Source: Desulfocapsa sp. (GTDB taxonomy: Bacteria > Desulfobacterota > Desulfobulbia > Desulfobulbales > Desulfocapsaceae). From it: a stretch of DNA of 64,000 nucleotides. Both the position numbers and the translations under genes were made by a program. The notes beneath the pieces were generated by a model that had not been told where the DNA came from, made no database searches, and saw only the letters and a list, made by a program, of their open reading frames with translations. The stretch is taken from the NCBI GenBank assembly GCA_022712895.1, contig JAFLJS010000057.1:31331-95330 (forward strand), written 5' to 3'. Shown here one piece after another: positions 28,448 through 38,555 of this stretch. How positions within the stretch are numbered: the first letter of the stretch is position 1; every line of letters starts with the position of its first letter.

Positions 28448-29329
28448 TTATCCTTTCAGCGCTTCAGCGCCACCAACGATATCCAGCAGTTCACTTGTAA
28501 CAGATGCCTGTCTTGCCTTATTAAAGACAAGAGTAAGGTCATCAACAATATCCTTACATGCATTGGTTGCGTTATCCATGGACGTCATTCGAGCAGCCTG
28601 CTCGGATGCACCAACCTGGAGCATTGCATTGTAAATAGTTACATTCAGATACAGTGGCTGCATTACATCCATGATCTCTTCAGTTGAAGGCTCATAGATA
28701 TAATCACCTGACTGCTTTTCTGTATCTGCTGGGTCTTCTTCACCTTTAATAGGTGTGATCGGTAACATGTCCACTGCAACAGGGCGCTGAACTGCTACTG
28801 ATTTGAAATGACCATAAATCACTTCAACTTTATCAGCTGCACCGTTAGTAAAATTAAGCGCTGCATCCTGCGCGATCTCTCTCGCATTGAACATCTGAAA
28901 GTCACCCATAATGTCAAGATACTGGACCCTGACTTTACCGGTTTTTTTCAACGCCTGATGTCCTTTTTTACCTACACAGAGAAAACTGACTTCTTTCCCC
29001 TCAGCTTCATAGGCTCGCATTTTCTTCATTGCAAGCTTGATGATATTTGAGTTGAACGAACCACAAAGTCCACGATCAGAAGTACAAACAACCAGCTCGA
29101 TACTCTTTACTTCCTCTCTTACTTCCATAAGAGGGAATGAGTCTGTATTGGCACCATCGGAAATATTGGACATTGCTTCGTTAAACTTATTCGCATAAGG
29201 TTCGAAGTTTTCCATCTTTTCCTGAGCACCACGCAGCTTGGCCGATGCAACCATGTTCATGGCCGATGTGATCTGTGATGTCTTTTTGACACCAACGATC
29301 TTATCTTGAACGTCTTTTAAACTTGGCAT
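28448..29329 (-). CDS. atpG: ATP synthase gamma subunit
   Basis: A 293-residue gamma subunit: N-terminal helix (VKKTSQITSAMNMVASAKLRG), SDRGLCGSFN in the Rossmann-like core and the C-terminal helix RMTSMDNATNAC. Forms the rotating shaft inside the alpha3beta3 ring. Confidence 0.97.
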   Translation of the reverse strand: MPSLKDVQDKIVGVKKTSQITSAMNMVASAKLRGAQEKMENFEPYANKFNEAMSNISDGANTDSFPLMEVREEVKSIELVVCTSDRGLCGSFNSNIIKLAMKKMRAYEAEGKEVSFLCVGKKGHQALKKTGKVRVQYLDIMGDFQMFNAREIAQDAALNFTNGAADKVEVIYGHFKSVAVQRPVAVDMLPITPIKGEEDPADTEKQSGDYIYEPSTEEIMDVMQPLYLNVTIYNAMLQVGASEQAARMTSMDNATNACKDIVDDLTLVFNKARQASVTSELLDIVGGAEALKG

Positions 29330-29345
29330 ATCAAGTCTCCCCTAA

Positions 29346-30869
29346 TTATTTGAGACCCTTGGTAGCCTTAAAGGTTTCACCGAACGCATCAAGTGCTTTG
29401 TTCAGTTTCTCTTTAATAGCGTCAGTGAATTCTTCCTGCTCTTTAAGATCTGCAAATATTGAGGCATCGTTCGCTTCAATATAGCTAAACATCTCATCTT
29501 CGTAGTCTCTCATGGTCTCTACTGGGAGAGGATCAAGATATCCATTGGCTCCAGCATAAAGGATGGTAACCATCTTTTCCATTGGCAGTGGCGCATACTG
29601 TGGCTGCTTCAGAATTTCAACAAGACGCTCACCACGAGTAAGCTGTGCCTGAGTTGCCACGTCAAGATCAGATCCAAACGCTGCAAACGCTGCAAGCTCA
29701 CGATACTGGGCAAGATCAAGGCGAAGTGTACCGGCAACCTGCTTCATGGCCTTAACCTGAGCAGCACCACCAACACGACTTACAGACAGACCGACGTTAA
29801 TCGCTGGACGAACACCGGAGAAGAACAGATTAGGTTCAAGATAAACCTGACCATCAGTAATTGAAATAACGTTCGTTGGAATAAATGCAGAAACGTCACC
29901 AGCCTGAGTCTCAATGATTGGAAGTGCAGTAAGAGAACCAGCACCAAGCTCATCAGATACCTTCGAGGAACGCTCAAGGAGACGAGAGTGGTTGAAGAAA
30001 ATATCACCAGGATATGCTTCACGTCCTGGTGGACGACGAAGAAGAAGAGAGAGCTCACGATAAGCAACAGCCTGCTTGGAAAGATCATCATATACGATCA
30101 GCGCGTGCTGGCCGTTATCACGAAAATACTCACCCATTGAGGTTCCGGCAAATGGTGCAATGTACTGCATTGGTGCAGGATCAGAGGCACAAGCAGCAAC
30201 AACTGTTGTGTATTCCATAGCGCCATGCTTTTTCAGTGCTTCTACGATCAAGGCAACGGTTGATTTTTTCTGTCCAACTGCAACATAAATACAATGTACG
30301 TCAGTATCTTTCTGAGCGATAATTGCATCAACACAAAGTGCAGTTTTACCAATCTGGCGATCGCCAATGATAAGCTCACGCTGTCCACGTCCAACTGGAG
30401 TCATAGCATCAACTGCTTTGGCACCTGTGTAACATGGTTCATGAACACCTTTACGCTCAATAACACCGGGAGCAAGAACCTCAATTTTTGCAGTTTCTTT
30501 GGCATTGATTGCACCCTGGCCATCAATTGGAAAACCGATTCCATCAACGACACGACCTTCCATCTCAGGTCCAACTGGAACCTCAGCAATATTTCCGGTA
30601 CGTTTTACGAGATCGCCTTCTTTAATTTTAGCTACTGAACCAAGGATAGCACAACCAACGTTGTCTTCCTCAAGGTTCAGGGCAAGACCCATTACGCCAC
30701 CGGGGAACTCAAGGAGCTCCATGGCCATACAGTTCTGAACACCATAGACACGGGCAATACCATCACCAACGGAGATAACAGTTCCGGTCTCATTAAGGTC
30801 AATACTTGTTTCGTAATCACCAATCTGATCCTTAATGATCTGACTGATTTCTTCAGCTTTGATTTGCAT
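29346..30869 (-). CDS. atpA: ATP synthase alpha subunit
   Basis: A 507-residue non-catalytic F1 subunit with Walker [10 protein letters not shown], the [15 protein letters not shown] segment and the C-terminal region expected for length 500-510. It lies 16 nt upstream of atpG and 2 nt after atpH. Confidence 0.98.
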   Translation of the reverse strand: MQIKAEEISQIIKDQIGDYETSIDLNETGTVISVGDGIARVYGVQNCMAMELLEFPGGVMGLALNLEEDNVGCAILGSVAKIKEGDLVKRTGNIAEVPVGPEMEGRVVDGIGFPIDGQGAINAKETAKIEVLAPGVIERKGVHEPCYTGAKAVDAMTPVGRGQRELIIGDRQIGKTALCVDAIIAQKDTDVHCIYVAVGQKKSTVALIVEALKKHGAMEYTTVVAACASDPAPMQYIAPFAGTSMGEYFRDNGQHALIVYDDLSKQAVAYRELSLLLRRPPGREAYPGDIFFNHSRLLERSSKVSDELGAGSLTALPIIETQAGDVSAFIPTNVISITDGQVYLEPNLFFSGVRPAINVGLSVSRVGGAAQVKAMKQVAGTLRLDLAQYRELAAFAAFGSDLDVATQAQLTRGERLVEILKQPQYAPLPMEKMVTILYAGANGYLDPLPVETMRDYEDEMFSYIEANDASIFADLKEQEEFTDAIKEKLNKALDAFGETFKATKGLK

Positions 30870-30871
30870 TT

Positions 30872-31414
30872 CTACTCTCTCCCCTTAATGGAATCTTTTA
30901 AACTCGCAAGTTGTGTTTTTATACTGCCATTCAGTTCAAGATCGCCAACCTTGGCAATGATTCCGCCAATAATTGAAGGATCTACACTGGCGGTCAGCTC
31001 CACCTTCTTGCCAGTAATTTTTTCTAGTGTTGCCTGCACCTTGGCCTGCAATTCTTTACTCAATTCAACTGCCGAGACCACGGTACCGTGACTGACATTT
31101 TTTTCCGCGTCAACCATGATCTGATATTCATCCGCAATATCTGGAAGAACATCAGCACGTTTTTTCTCGACCAGCAGGCTGAGAAAATTCGCCATAACTT
31201 TATCTACGCCAATGGAGGCGACAACACCTTCCATTACTTTTTCTCTTACATCCACGGGATAGAGTGGATTGGTCAATGAGTCTGCCAGATCGGTATCAGC
31301 GTATAACTGAGCCATTCCCTGGAGATTGTCACTATATTCCTCAAACTTCCCGTCTTCTTTGCCAACAGCAAACAGTGCCTTGGCATATCGTCTTGCTAGG
31401 ATTATCTGTTTCAC
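30872..31414 (-). CDS. atpH: ATP synthase delta subunit
   Basis: A 180-residue delta (OSCP-like) subunit with N-terminal [14 protein letters not shown] and C-terminal [21 protein letters not shown], both diagnostic. Joins the peripheral stalk to F1. Its start overlaps the atpF stop by 4 nt. Confidence 0.96.
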   Translation of the reverse strand: MKQIILARRYAKALFAVGKEDGKFEEYSDNLQGMAQLYADTDLADSLTNPLYPVDVREKVMEGVVASIGVDKVMANFLSLLVEKKRADVLPDIADEYQIMVDAEKNVSHGTVVSAVELSKELQAKVQATLEKITGKKVELTASVDPSIIGGIIAKVGDLELNGSIKTQLASLKDSIKGRE

Positions 31415-32133
31415 TGGACGGCTCCTACTTTATCAAGGTAATCTTCGACAATCTTGACCTGATCGTCAGCTGTCAGATTCTTAATGATTAACTCCTCAGC
31501 CATAACTGCTGCCTGGTCGGTGACACTCACTTTAAGATCACGCTTAGCAGCGGTTATCTCGTTGGCAATTGCACTTTCAGCAGAACGCTTAATATCCGCA
31601 GCTGATTGCTCGGCTGCCTCAAGAATCCTGGCCTTTTCGATTTCGGCCTGCGCAACAGCTTTCTCGACGATGGTATCAACATCTTTTTCAACAGACTCTA
31701 GTTTAAGAGAAAAATCTTTGTAATCCTGCTCAGCCTTCACTTTCTTGGCCTCAAGATCTTCAAGCTCATCTCTGATCTGCTGACGGCGACTCCCCAAGCT
31801 TTCAGCAATGGGTTTCGCACCAAATTTTACAAGGATGATAAGCAGGACGATAAAGTTCATCACCCTGAAACCAAGATCCTTTAACTTTGCCGGCGACAAA
31901 CTGTCAGGGGCGCCATGTGCGCCTCCAGCTGTTTCACCATGCCCTGCGTCAGCTACCGCATGGCCAGCGTCTACTGCTGCTCCATGTGTGTCGGCGGCGA
32001 CAGCATGTGCATCTACAGACGCCGCTTGTTCCGTTCCGTGGTCAGAAGCCCAGACACTTCCTGCTGCCAGGGCGAACCACAGAACCAGCGCTACCAATGC
32101 ACTTTTTCCGAATGTTCCCTTCATTCCCCTCAT
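31411..32133 (-). CDS. atpF: ATP synthase subunit b with signal-like N-terminus and His/Ala-rich linker
   Basis: A 240-residue b subunit counted from the ATG at 32133. AAGGAG lies 11 nt before it and overlaps the end of the upstream b' gene; the frame is open further upstream inside b'. A basic, signal-like hydrophobic stretch (SALVALVLWFALAAGSVWA) comes first. It is followed by about 45 residues rich in Ala, His, Asp and Gly (DAHAVAADTHGAAVDAGHA), then the real membrane anchor (FRVMNFIVLLIILVKFGAKP) and a long coiled coil (dimer stalk). Standard b subunits (about 156 aa) lack the first two parts. Confidence 0.93.
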   Translation of the reverse strand: MRGMKGTFGKSALVALVLWFALAAGSVWASDHGTEQAASVDAHAVAADTHGAAVDAGHAVADAGHGETAGGAHGAPDSLSPAKLKDLGFRVMNFIVLLIILVKFGAKPIAESLGSRRQQIRDELEDLEAKKVKAEQDYKDFSLKLESVEKDVDTIVEKAVAQAEIEKARILEAAEQSAADIKRSAESAIANEITAAKRDLKVSVTDQAAVMAEELIIKNLTADDQVKIVEDYLDKVGAVQ

Positions 32134-32137
32134 AACT

Positions 32138-32563
32138 TTACAAACTCCTTCCCAAAATTTTTCCAGCCATGGCATTTGCAAAACCTTCAATTCCGGCTTC
32201 AAGCTCTGTCTTAGCAGCTGCAACCTGAGATCTTATATCTGCCAGTTGTTTATCTTTGTCAGCATCCGCTTCGGCTTTAATGGCAGCGAGTTTTTCCTCA
32301 CCAGCAGCCTTGGCTCCTGCACGGGCGGTATCAATTGCAGATTTGGCCTGGAGGGAAGCTTTATGCATCTTCTTATCCACTTCCTCCTGTCGTCTGCGAG
32401 CATTGTCTTCAAACTTAACTACATCGTTTTGCATGCCTTGCAGCTTTTCCTTCCTTTCCTTCAGTATCTTCAGTACCGGCTTGTAGATGATCCCATTTAG
32501 GAAGTACATCAGTACAAATGCGTTGATGATCTGAAGAAACAGGGTGATGTCCATTGAAACCAT
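32138..32563 (-). CDS. atpF': ATP synthase subunit b' (second b-type subunit)
   Basis: A 141-residue b-type subunit with one N-terminal membrane helix (LFLQIINAFVLMYFLNGIIYKP) and a long charged coiled coil. AGGAG lies 8 nt before the ATG at 32563. With the longer AtpF it would form the heterodimeric peripheral stalk. It opens the operon; subunits a and c are not encoded next to it. Confidence 0.92.
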   Translation of the reverse strand: MVSMDITLFLQIINAFVLMYFLNGIIYKPVLKILKERKEKLQGMQNDVVKFEDNARRRQEEVDKKMHKASLQAKSAIDTARAGAKAAGEEKLAAIKAEADADKDKQLADIRSQVAAAKTELEAGIEGFANAMAGKILGRSL

Positions 32564-32640
32564 TTTCTCTGCTCCTGATTAGTTAAGATAATTCAAAAAA
32601 TAAACACCAAAAATGAATGGTGATTCACACTAGGAAATCG

Positions 32641-32669
32641 GTTGTACTTCATACATGGTGCGATGTCAA
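32641..32669 (-). promoter_or_regulatory. Promoter of the atp operon
   Basis: Minus-strand TTGACA (32664-32669), 17-nt spacer and TACAAC (32641-32646), about 78 nt before the atpF' start. The -35 is perfect; the -10 differs from consensus at two positions. Confidence 0.6.
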
Positions 32670-32838
32670 CTTTTTTATGAAATAGGTCTTGGAACAGTGT
32701 GGTGATAGGTGGGCGATATACTGTGCAATCTTGTCGGCATTTCGATGAATTACAATTCAGTTTTTATTGATTACTAGGCAAAAGTACGTACAAAAAATTG
32801 ATTAGATTAATTCTAATTTAAAGATTGAACGACAAGCG

Positions 32839-32870
32839 CGGAATCTCACAAACTCGCCCATGAGATTCCG
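32839..32870. repeat. Inverted repeat between alaS and the atp operon
   Basis: CGGAATCTC and GAGATTCCG form a perfect 9-bp stem with a 14-nt loop. It lies 120 nt after the alaS stop without a strong T-tract, so it may be a weak terminator or an mRNA-stabilising hairpin. The rest of 32564-32988 shows only the atp promoter. Confidence 0.5.
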
Positions 32871-32988
32871 TATTTGATTTTGTCCCTTAACATACTTGTT
32901 GACGATACTCATACCACCGCTTACACGGCAATACTTCTGACACAAGCAGATTCCCAAAATTCTTTTTCAAAAAGCAGGAAAAAAGCTA

Positions 32989-35637
32989 TTAAGGTGACAA
33001 CAAATTCTGCACATGACCATCCACAGAAGCAATGGCCTCGTTCAATTTATCCGGCATTGAGCCACCAGCCTGCGCCATATCAGGTCGTCCTCCGCCTTTT
33101 CCGCCTACAATGGCAGCAACTTTATTTACAATATCACCAGCCTTTATCCTTTTAGTGAGATCCTTGGAAACAATGGCAAGCAAAGCTGCTTTTCCATTAA
33201 TTTCACCCCCAAGAACCGCCACTCCGCTTCCCATATCATCTCGGAGTTTATCACCTACTTCACGCAGCGTTTTCGGGGAATCCAGTGGGATAACAGCAGC
33301 AACTACTTTTATACCCTCTATCTCACTGGCATCTGACAGCAGATCGCCAAGGTCGGAAGATGCCAACTGTGTGGAAAGGATGGACACCTGTTTTTCCAGA
33401 TCTTTATTGCTTGCAGCCATACTCTCAAGCTTGGATGCTACGTTATCAGGAGTTACGCTCAGCATATCACAGATCTGCTGTTCACGTTTTGTCTGGCGTT
33501 GCAAATGCTCAAGGGCTGCACGCCCGGTTAATGCCTCTATACGTCTCACCCCTGCGGCAATACCACCTTCGCTGAGAATCTGAAAAAGACCTATACAGCC
33601 CGTTGCAGAGACATGGGTTCCACCGCACAGTTCTTTTGAATAGTCGGACAAACTCACCACCCTGACACTGTCTCCATACTTTTCACCAAACAGAGCTGTC
33701 GCACCCTGCTCTATCGCCTGCTCACGATCAAGCAATACTGTTTCGGTACTGATATTTGTACGGATTTTTTCATTAACTCGTTTTTCGATGTTTTCACGTT
33801 CTTGCTGCGTTAGCGGGGAGAAATGAGTGAAGTCAAAACGTAAACGATCAGGTGTTACTTGAGAACCTGCTTGTTTGACATGATCCCCAAGCAGCTCTTT
33901 TAAGGCAGCCTGTAAGAGATGGGTTGCTGTATGGTTTGCTGCGCTGTCTGCTCGTTCGCTGATCGTAACCTGTAAGCGAACTGTCTCAGAGTTCGTTAAG
34001 CTTCCTTCTGTTACCTGAACCGCATGAAGAATAATACCTTCACCTTCTGTCACTGTAGCCGTGATGTTTCCTTTACCACCCTGCCAGTTGACCTCACCTC
34101 TATCCCCTGCCTGTCCACCCGATTCCGCATAAAATGGGGTGACTGCCACAAAGAGTTGCCCGCTGTTACCAGCCGCAATGGTCTCGCACACATTTCCTTC
34201 CTGATCCAGTAGCCCAAAAACAGGAGATTCCGCCTGCAACTGCTCGTAACCTACAAACTCACTTTTTTTACCGTTTGCAATCAATTCCTGCACACCTTTG
34301 CCAAGAATTCTGACACTGTCTCCTTTCTGGGCGGCCCGAGACTGGGTGCGCTGACTCTCCATGGCAGACTCAAAACCCGCTGCATCAAACTCGACACCAC
34401 GCTCAAGGGAGATATCCCGTACAATGTCCACTGGAAAACCAAACGTATCATACAACTTGAAGATAAAATCCCCTTGAATCATCTTCTGCTTTTCATTCTG
34501 TAGACGTTCAATCTCTTCGTCCAGTAGATTCAATCCATTTTCAAGGGTTTCGCTGAAACGTATTTCCTCATTAACTACGACTTTACTGAGAAGATCCGCA
34601 TTACCAGCCAAATGGGAATGAGCATCTTTCATGGATTCTGTAACTTCTTTGGTAACGACATCCATAAAAGGTTTTACAAGACCAAGACTTCTACCATAGC
34701 GGATAGCACGACGCATAACCCTGCGCAACACATAACCACGCCCCTCATTGGAAGGCAACACACCATCAGCGACAAGAAAGGTGGTGGCACGTGCATGATC
34801 TGCGATAACCCTCATGGCTACAGTATCCGCCTCATTGGCAAGATATTTCTTACCGGAGAGAACTTCGAGTTTTTGTATAACTGGCTGAAACAAATCGGTA
34901 TCGTAGTTATTTAACTTGCCCTGCAAAACTGCGGCCACACGCTCAAGCCCCATGCCGGTATCGATACTGGGCTTTGGCAGTGGTGTCATGGTGCCATCCT
35001 CAGATCGGTTAAACTGCATAAATACTAAGTTCCACAGCTCAAGAAAGCGGTCACAATCACACCCTACAGCACAATCAGGACGGTCACAGCCCGCTTCGCG
35101 CCCCTGATCAATATGAATTTCAGAGCATGGTCCACAGGGACCAGTGTCTCCCATGGCCCAGAAGTTATCCTTCTCGCCAAGGCGGACAATTCGTCCCTTT
35201 GGCAGACCTTCTACCTTCTCCCACAGCTCAAAGGCTTCATCGTCATCATCAAAAACTGAAATCCACATCTGTTCCGCCGGTAAACCCAATTCTTTAATCA
35301 GGAATTCCCAGGCATATCTAATGGCATCCTCTTTAAAATAGTCTCCAAAAGAGAAATTCCCCAGCATCTCAAAAAAGGTATGATGCCTCGCAGTATAACC
35401 AACATTTTCCAGATCGTTATGTTTGCCACCTGCACGCACACAGCGTTGAGAAGTCGTAGCACGATTATAGTCCCGTTTGTCTTCGCCCATAAAAACAGTT
35501 TTAAACTGTACCATTCCAGCATTTACAAAAAGCAGGGTCGGATCATCCTTAGGAACCATGGATGAACTTTCAACGATGGTGTGCTTACGTGACTCAAAAT
35601 ATTCTAAAAAACGTTTCCGTATTTCTGTTCCTTTCAT
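32989..35637 (-). CDS. alaS: Alanyl-tRNA synthetase
   Basis: An 882-residue AlaRS of normal length: class II catalytic core (RKRFLEYFESRKHTIVESSS, FFEMLGNFSFGDYFKE), tRNA-recognition region, and editing domain with the zinc-binding NHTATHLLQAAL and CGGTHVSATG. The C-terminal DHHA1-like domain ends GKGGGRPDMAQAGG. It charges tRNA-Ala and clears mischarged Ser/Gly. A downstream isochorismatase-like gene is 21 nt before its start on the same strand. Confidence 0.98.
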   Translation of the reverse strand: MKGTEIRKRFLEYFESRKHTIVESSSMVPKDDPTLLFVNAGMVQFKTVFMGEDKRDYNRATTSQRCVRAGGKHNDLENVGYTARHHTFFEMLGNFSFGDYFKEDAIRYAWEFLIKELGLPAEQMWISVFDDDDEAFELWEKVEGLPKGRIVRLGEKDNFWAMGDTGPCGPCSEIHIDQGREAGCDRPDCAVGCDCDRFLELWNLVFMQFNRSEDGTMTPLPKPSIDTGMGLERVAAVLQGKLNNYDTDLFQPVIQKLEVLSGKKYLANEADTVAMRVIADHARATTFLVADGVLPSNEGRGYVLRRVMRRAIRYGRSLGLVKPFMDVVTKEVTESMKDAHSHLAGNADLLSKVVVNEEIRFSETLENGLNLLDEEIERLQNEKQKMIQGDFIFKLYDTFGFPVDIVRDISLERGVEFDAAGFESAMESQRTQSRAAQKGDSVRILGKGVQELIANGKKSEFVGYEQLQAESPVFGLLDQEGNVCETIAAGNSGQLFVAVTPFYAESGGQAGDRGEVNWQGGKGNITATVTEGEGIILHAVQVTEGSLTNSETVRLQVTISERADSAANHTATHLLQAALKELLGDHVKQAGSQVTPDRLRFDFTHFSPLTQQERENIEKRVNEKIRTNISTETVLLDREQAIEQGATALFGEKYGDSVRVVSLSDYSKELCGGTHVSATGCIGLFQILSEGGIAAGVRRIEALTGRAALEHLQRQTKREQQICDMLSVTPDNVASKLESMAASNKDLEKQVSILSTQLASSDLGDLLSDASEIEGIKVVAAVIPLDSPKTLREVGDKLRDDMGSGVAVLGGEINGKAALLAIVSKDLTKRIKAGDIVNKVAAIVGGKGGGRPDMAQAGGSMPDKLNEAIASVDGHVQNLLSP

Positions 35638-35658
35638 AACGATATTTTTACTCTGATT

Positions 35659-36213
35659 TTATAGGATATGTGGAAGTACTGCTTTAAATTGAGCAGTTCC
35701 AGCTTTTCCAAGTAACTCGTAAATAATCATTTCAGCAGGCCCAACTGCTGCGCCAATGCTTTGCAGACGGGCAAGTCCCAAATTTGAATTTGTGTCACTT
35801 CGTGAAGAAACACCATCTGCTACAATCCATGGAGTAATACCCAAGTTCTTCAAACCAATGGCTGTTTGGTAGATGCAGATATGCGTTTCCACGCCAACGA
35901 GTATGGCGGTATTTACTACTGTTGGCAGATTATTGATCAATCCCTTTGTTGCAGAATTATCCACTGCATTAAATTCTATTTTATCAGGTCTTGGGATATC
36001 ATTCATCAATGCTTCAAGTTCTGGAACATACGATCCCAAACCTTTCTTATACTGCGTATTGGCGATAATAGGTAATTCCAAAATCTTCGCACAATGCACC
36101 ATTTTCATTATGGTATCAACCACCCTCTCCGCCTCATAGATCTGGCTCATGAGACGTTCCTGAGGATCAATTATATGAAGATAACAATTTTCTGGCTTTA
36201 ACATTTCAGACAA
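35659..36213 (-). CDS. Isochorismatase-family cysteine hydrolase (YcaC-like)
   Basis: A 184-residue cysteine hydrolase with the expected triad: Asp in LHIIDPQERL, a mid-protein Lys (DKIEFNAVDNS) and the nucleophilic Cys in VGVETHICIYQTA. The nearest style is YcaC and related hydrolases of unknown substrate, not the chorismate-cleaving enzymes. It lies upstream of alaS and may be co-transcribed with it. Confidence 0.88.
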   Translation of the reverse strand: MSEMLKPENCYLHIIDPQERLMSQIYEAERVVDTIMKMVHCAKILELPIIANTQYKKGLGSYVPELEALMNDIPRPDKIEFNAVDNSATKGLINNLPTVVNTAILVGVETHICIYQTAIGLKNLGITPWIVADGVSSRSDTNSNLGLARLQSIGAAVGPAEMIIYELLGKAGTAQFKAVLPHIL

Positions 36214-36274
36214 AATCCTTAAAAATTCTTATAAACAGCAACTTGAAGTCAGGAGACCTTCTTTCCTTAAACCA

Positions 36275-36310
36275 AAAAAACGCATCCGTAAAGCTACGGA
36301 TGCGTTTTTT
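36275..36310. terminator. Bidirectional intrinsic terminator
   Basis: ACGCATCCGTA and TACGGATGCGT form a perfect stem with a 4-nt loop, flanked by A7 on the left and T6 on the right, so it can terminate in both directions. It ends the symporter operon (minus) and separates it from the hydrolase-alaS genes. Confidence 0.9.
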
Positions 36311-36342
36311 ACCTGCACAACGCAGATATACTTCTTTACTGC

Positions 36343-38118
36343 TTAGTGATCCACGGCACCTTTAGATCTCATTGGAACACGAATGTCCTCAACAAGATGC
36401 TGAATGTGCTCTGGTGGAGGTGCGGTAAAGCTGGACACAGTGAGGGCAACAATAAAGTTGATCAATGCGCCAATTGCACCAAAGGAACTTGGAGCAATTC
36501 CAAAAATCCAATTAGCCTCGATATCTGCGGCCATTGGAGCTCCCATAAAAAACCAACCCTTAAACCAGAAGATATATACAAGGGTAGTTCCAAGACCTGC
36601 AAGCATACCACATACTGCACCGATATTATTCACACGTTTTGCAAAAATCCCCATCATCAATGCTGGAAAAATTGAGGAAGCAGCAAGTCCAAAAGCAAGC
36701 GCCACAACCTGAGCCGCAAATCCGGGAGGATGCATCCCGAGATACCCCGCCACGCAAATGGCACCAGCCATGGCAATACGACCAGCCATAAGCTCGCCTT
36801 TATCACTAATATCCTTTGCAACAATTCCCTTAATAATATCATGAGAAATAGCAGAGGAGATAGCAAGTAGCAGACCAGCAGCAGTTGAAAGAGCAGCAGC
36901 AATTCCACCAGCAGCAACAAGTGCAATTACCCAGTTTGGAAGTTGCGCAATTTCAGGGTTAGCAAGAACCATGATGTCACGATCAACCTTAACCATCTCA
37001 TTTACAACGATATCACCGTTTGCATCAACGCCTTTGTAATTCGGGCCAACATACTGAATACGTCCATCACCGTTTTTATCTTCATATTTCAGAAGCCCGG
37101 TTTTTTCCCAGTTGGTAAACCATGCTGGAAGAGAATCGATCTTCAGATTCTGAGTAGTATCAGGAGCAATGGAATCAGCCTGAATGGTGTTGATAAGGTT
37201 CAAACGAGCCATGGCACCAACCGCAGGAGCGGTGGTATACAGAAGTGCAATAAACACAAGAGACCAGCCAGCAGTTGAACGTGCATCTCTTACCTTAGGA
37301 ACGGTGAAGAAACGGGTAATAACGTGGGGAAGCCCTGCGGTACCAATCATAAGAGACAGGGTAAGCAAGAACATATTAATAGTACTTCCCTTTTGCGCCG
37401 TGTAGGCCGCAAACCCCAGATCCGTCAGGGTTTGATCCATTTTCTCAAGCAGATGCACACCGGAACCATCAGCCATAACAGAGCCAAGGCCAAGTTGTGG
37501 GATTGCATTACCGGTAAGAGAAAGTGAAATAAATACAGCGGGAACAGTATATGCAAAAATCAATACACAGTACTGAGCAATCTGGGTGTATGTAACACCT
37601 TTCATACCACCAAGAACAGCGTAGATAAACACGATACCCATACCAACCATCAGACCGGTTTGAAAATCCATTTCAAGGAAACGGGAAAATGCAACGCCGA
37701 TTCCCTTCATCTGGCCAATAACATAGGTCAGAGAAGCTACGATGAGACAGATAACTGCGACAACACGAGCAGTCTGAGAGTAAAAACGATCACCAATAAA
37801 CTCAGGTACAGTAAATTTACCATACTTTCTGAGATACGGTGCAAGGAGCATGGCAAGGAGGCAGTAACCACCTGTCCAGCCCATCAGATAAACAGAAGCA
37901 TCATAGCCCTTGAAGGCAATGAGACCGGCCATTGAAATAAATGACGCGGCAGACATCCAGTCAGCACCGGTTGCCATACCATTGAGCACAGGGTGTACAC
38001 CTTTACCGGCAACGTAAAACTCACCGGTGGTTGTAGCACGAGCCTTAATGGCAATAAAAATATAAAGCAGAAAGGTTGCCCCAACCACTGCATACGTCCA
38101 CATTTGTAAATTAGTCAT
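36343..38118 (-). CDS. Sodium:solute symporter, VC_2705 subfamily (acetate-type, ActP-like)
   Basis: A 591-residue SSS-family transporter with about 13 membrane helices. Landmarks are FYVAGKGVHPVLNGMATGADWMSAASF (quoted in part: FYVAGKGVHPVLNG) and a central hydrophilic loop around KYEDKNGDGRIQYVG. The two-subunit VC_2705 subfamily pairs with a DUF4212 small subunit, present 12 nt upstream. The acs gene nearby suggests acetate or another short carboxylate as the substrate. Confidence 0.92.
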   Translation of the reverse strand: MTNLQMWTYAVVGATFLLYIFIAIKARATTTGEFYVAGKGVHPVLNGMATGADWMSAASFISMAGLIAFKGYDASVYLMGWTGGYCLLAMLLAPYLRKYGKFTVPEFIGDRFYSQTARVVAVICLIVASLTYVIGQMKGIGVAFSRFLEMDFQTGLMVGMGIVFIYAVLGGMKGVTYTQIAQYCVLIFAYTVPAVFISLSLTGNAIPQLGLGSVMADGSGVHLLEKMDQTLTDLGFAAYTAQKGSTINMFLLTLSLMIGTAGLPHVITRFFTVPKVRDARSTAGWSLVFIALLYTTAPAVGAMARLNLINTIQADSIAPDTTQNLKIDSLPAWFTNWEKTGLLKYEDKNGDGRIQYVGPNYKGVDANGDIVVNEMVKVDRDIMVLANPEIAQLPNWVIALVAAGGIAAALSTAAGLLLAISSAISHDIIKGIVAKDISDKGELMAGRIAMAGAICVAGYLGMHPPGFAAQVVALAFGLAASSIFPALMMGIFAKRVNNIGAVCGMLAGLGTTLVYIFWFKGWFFMGAPMAADIEANWIFGIAPSSFGAIGALINFIVALTVSSFTAPPPEHIQHLVEDIRVPMRSKGAVDH

Positions 38119-38130
38119 TTTCTGATCTCC

Positions 38131-38385
38131 TTAGTCTTCGCTGACGCCAAATTTATGGTCAAGCTGTCCCATACGCCAAGCGTAAAAAAAGATCAGAGCC
38201 ACAAAGGTGTAAATGGAACCCTGCTGGGCAAACCAAAAACCTAGTGGATAACCACCTAAAATAGTAATACTGTTCAGTTGATGGACAAACAAAATGCCAG
38301 CACCGAACGATACCGAAAACCAGACGACAAGACATCCGATAACGAGTCGGATATTCGCCTGCCAATACTTCTGAGCATCAGTCAT
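38131..38385 (-). CDS. DUF4212 sodium:solute symporter small subunit
   Basis: An 84-residue protein with two hydrophobic helices and the small-subunit signatures YWQANIRLV, GYPLGFWFAQQGSIYTFV and YAWRMGQLDHKFG. A strong ribosome site (GGAGGAG) precedes ATG. It is the obligate small partner of the large symporter immediately downstream. Confidence 0.92.
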   Translation of the reverse strand: MTDAQKYWQANIRLVIGCLVVWFSVSFGAGILFVHQLNSITILGGYPLGFWFAQQGSIYTFVALIFFYAWRMGQLDHKFGVSED

Positions 38386-38435
38386 AATTTTTTCTCCTCC
38401 ATATGGATAATATGATAAAACTTCTCCTCTTGGTC

Positions 38436-38449
38436 ATGGTATGTACCAT
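38436..38449. promoter_or_regulatory. Palindromic operator-like site before the symporter operon
   Basis: ATGGTA-TG-TACCAT is a perfect 6+6 inverted repeat about 50 nt before the DUF4212 start, placed where a dimeric regulator could bind. The regulator is unknown. Confidence 0.35.
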
Positions 38450-38555
38450 AACTTCCCAATCAGTTCAACCCCTTAGCTGCACAGAGCCGGTGCCCTCCAA
38501 CAAAACCGTTCTACCGTGCAATTAGAAATTAGAACCAAACTTAATTATTTTCTTT

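Noticed and set aside
31808..32500. Long plus-strand frames antisense to the atpF genes
   Set aside because: They arise from the repetitive Ala/His codons and coiled coils of atpF and atpF'.
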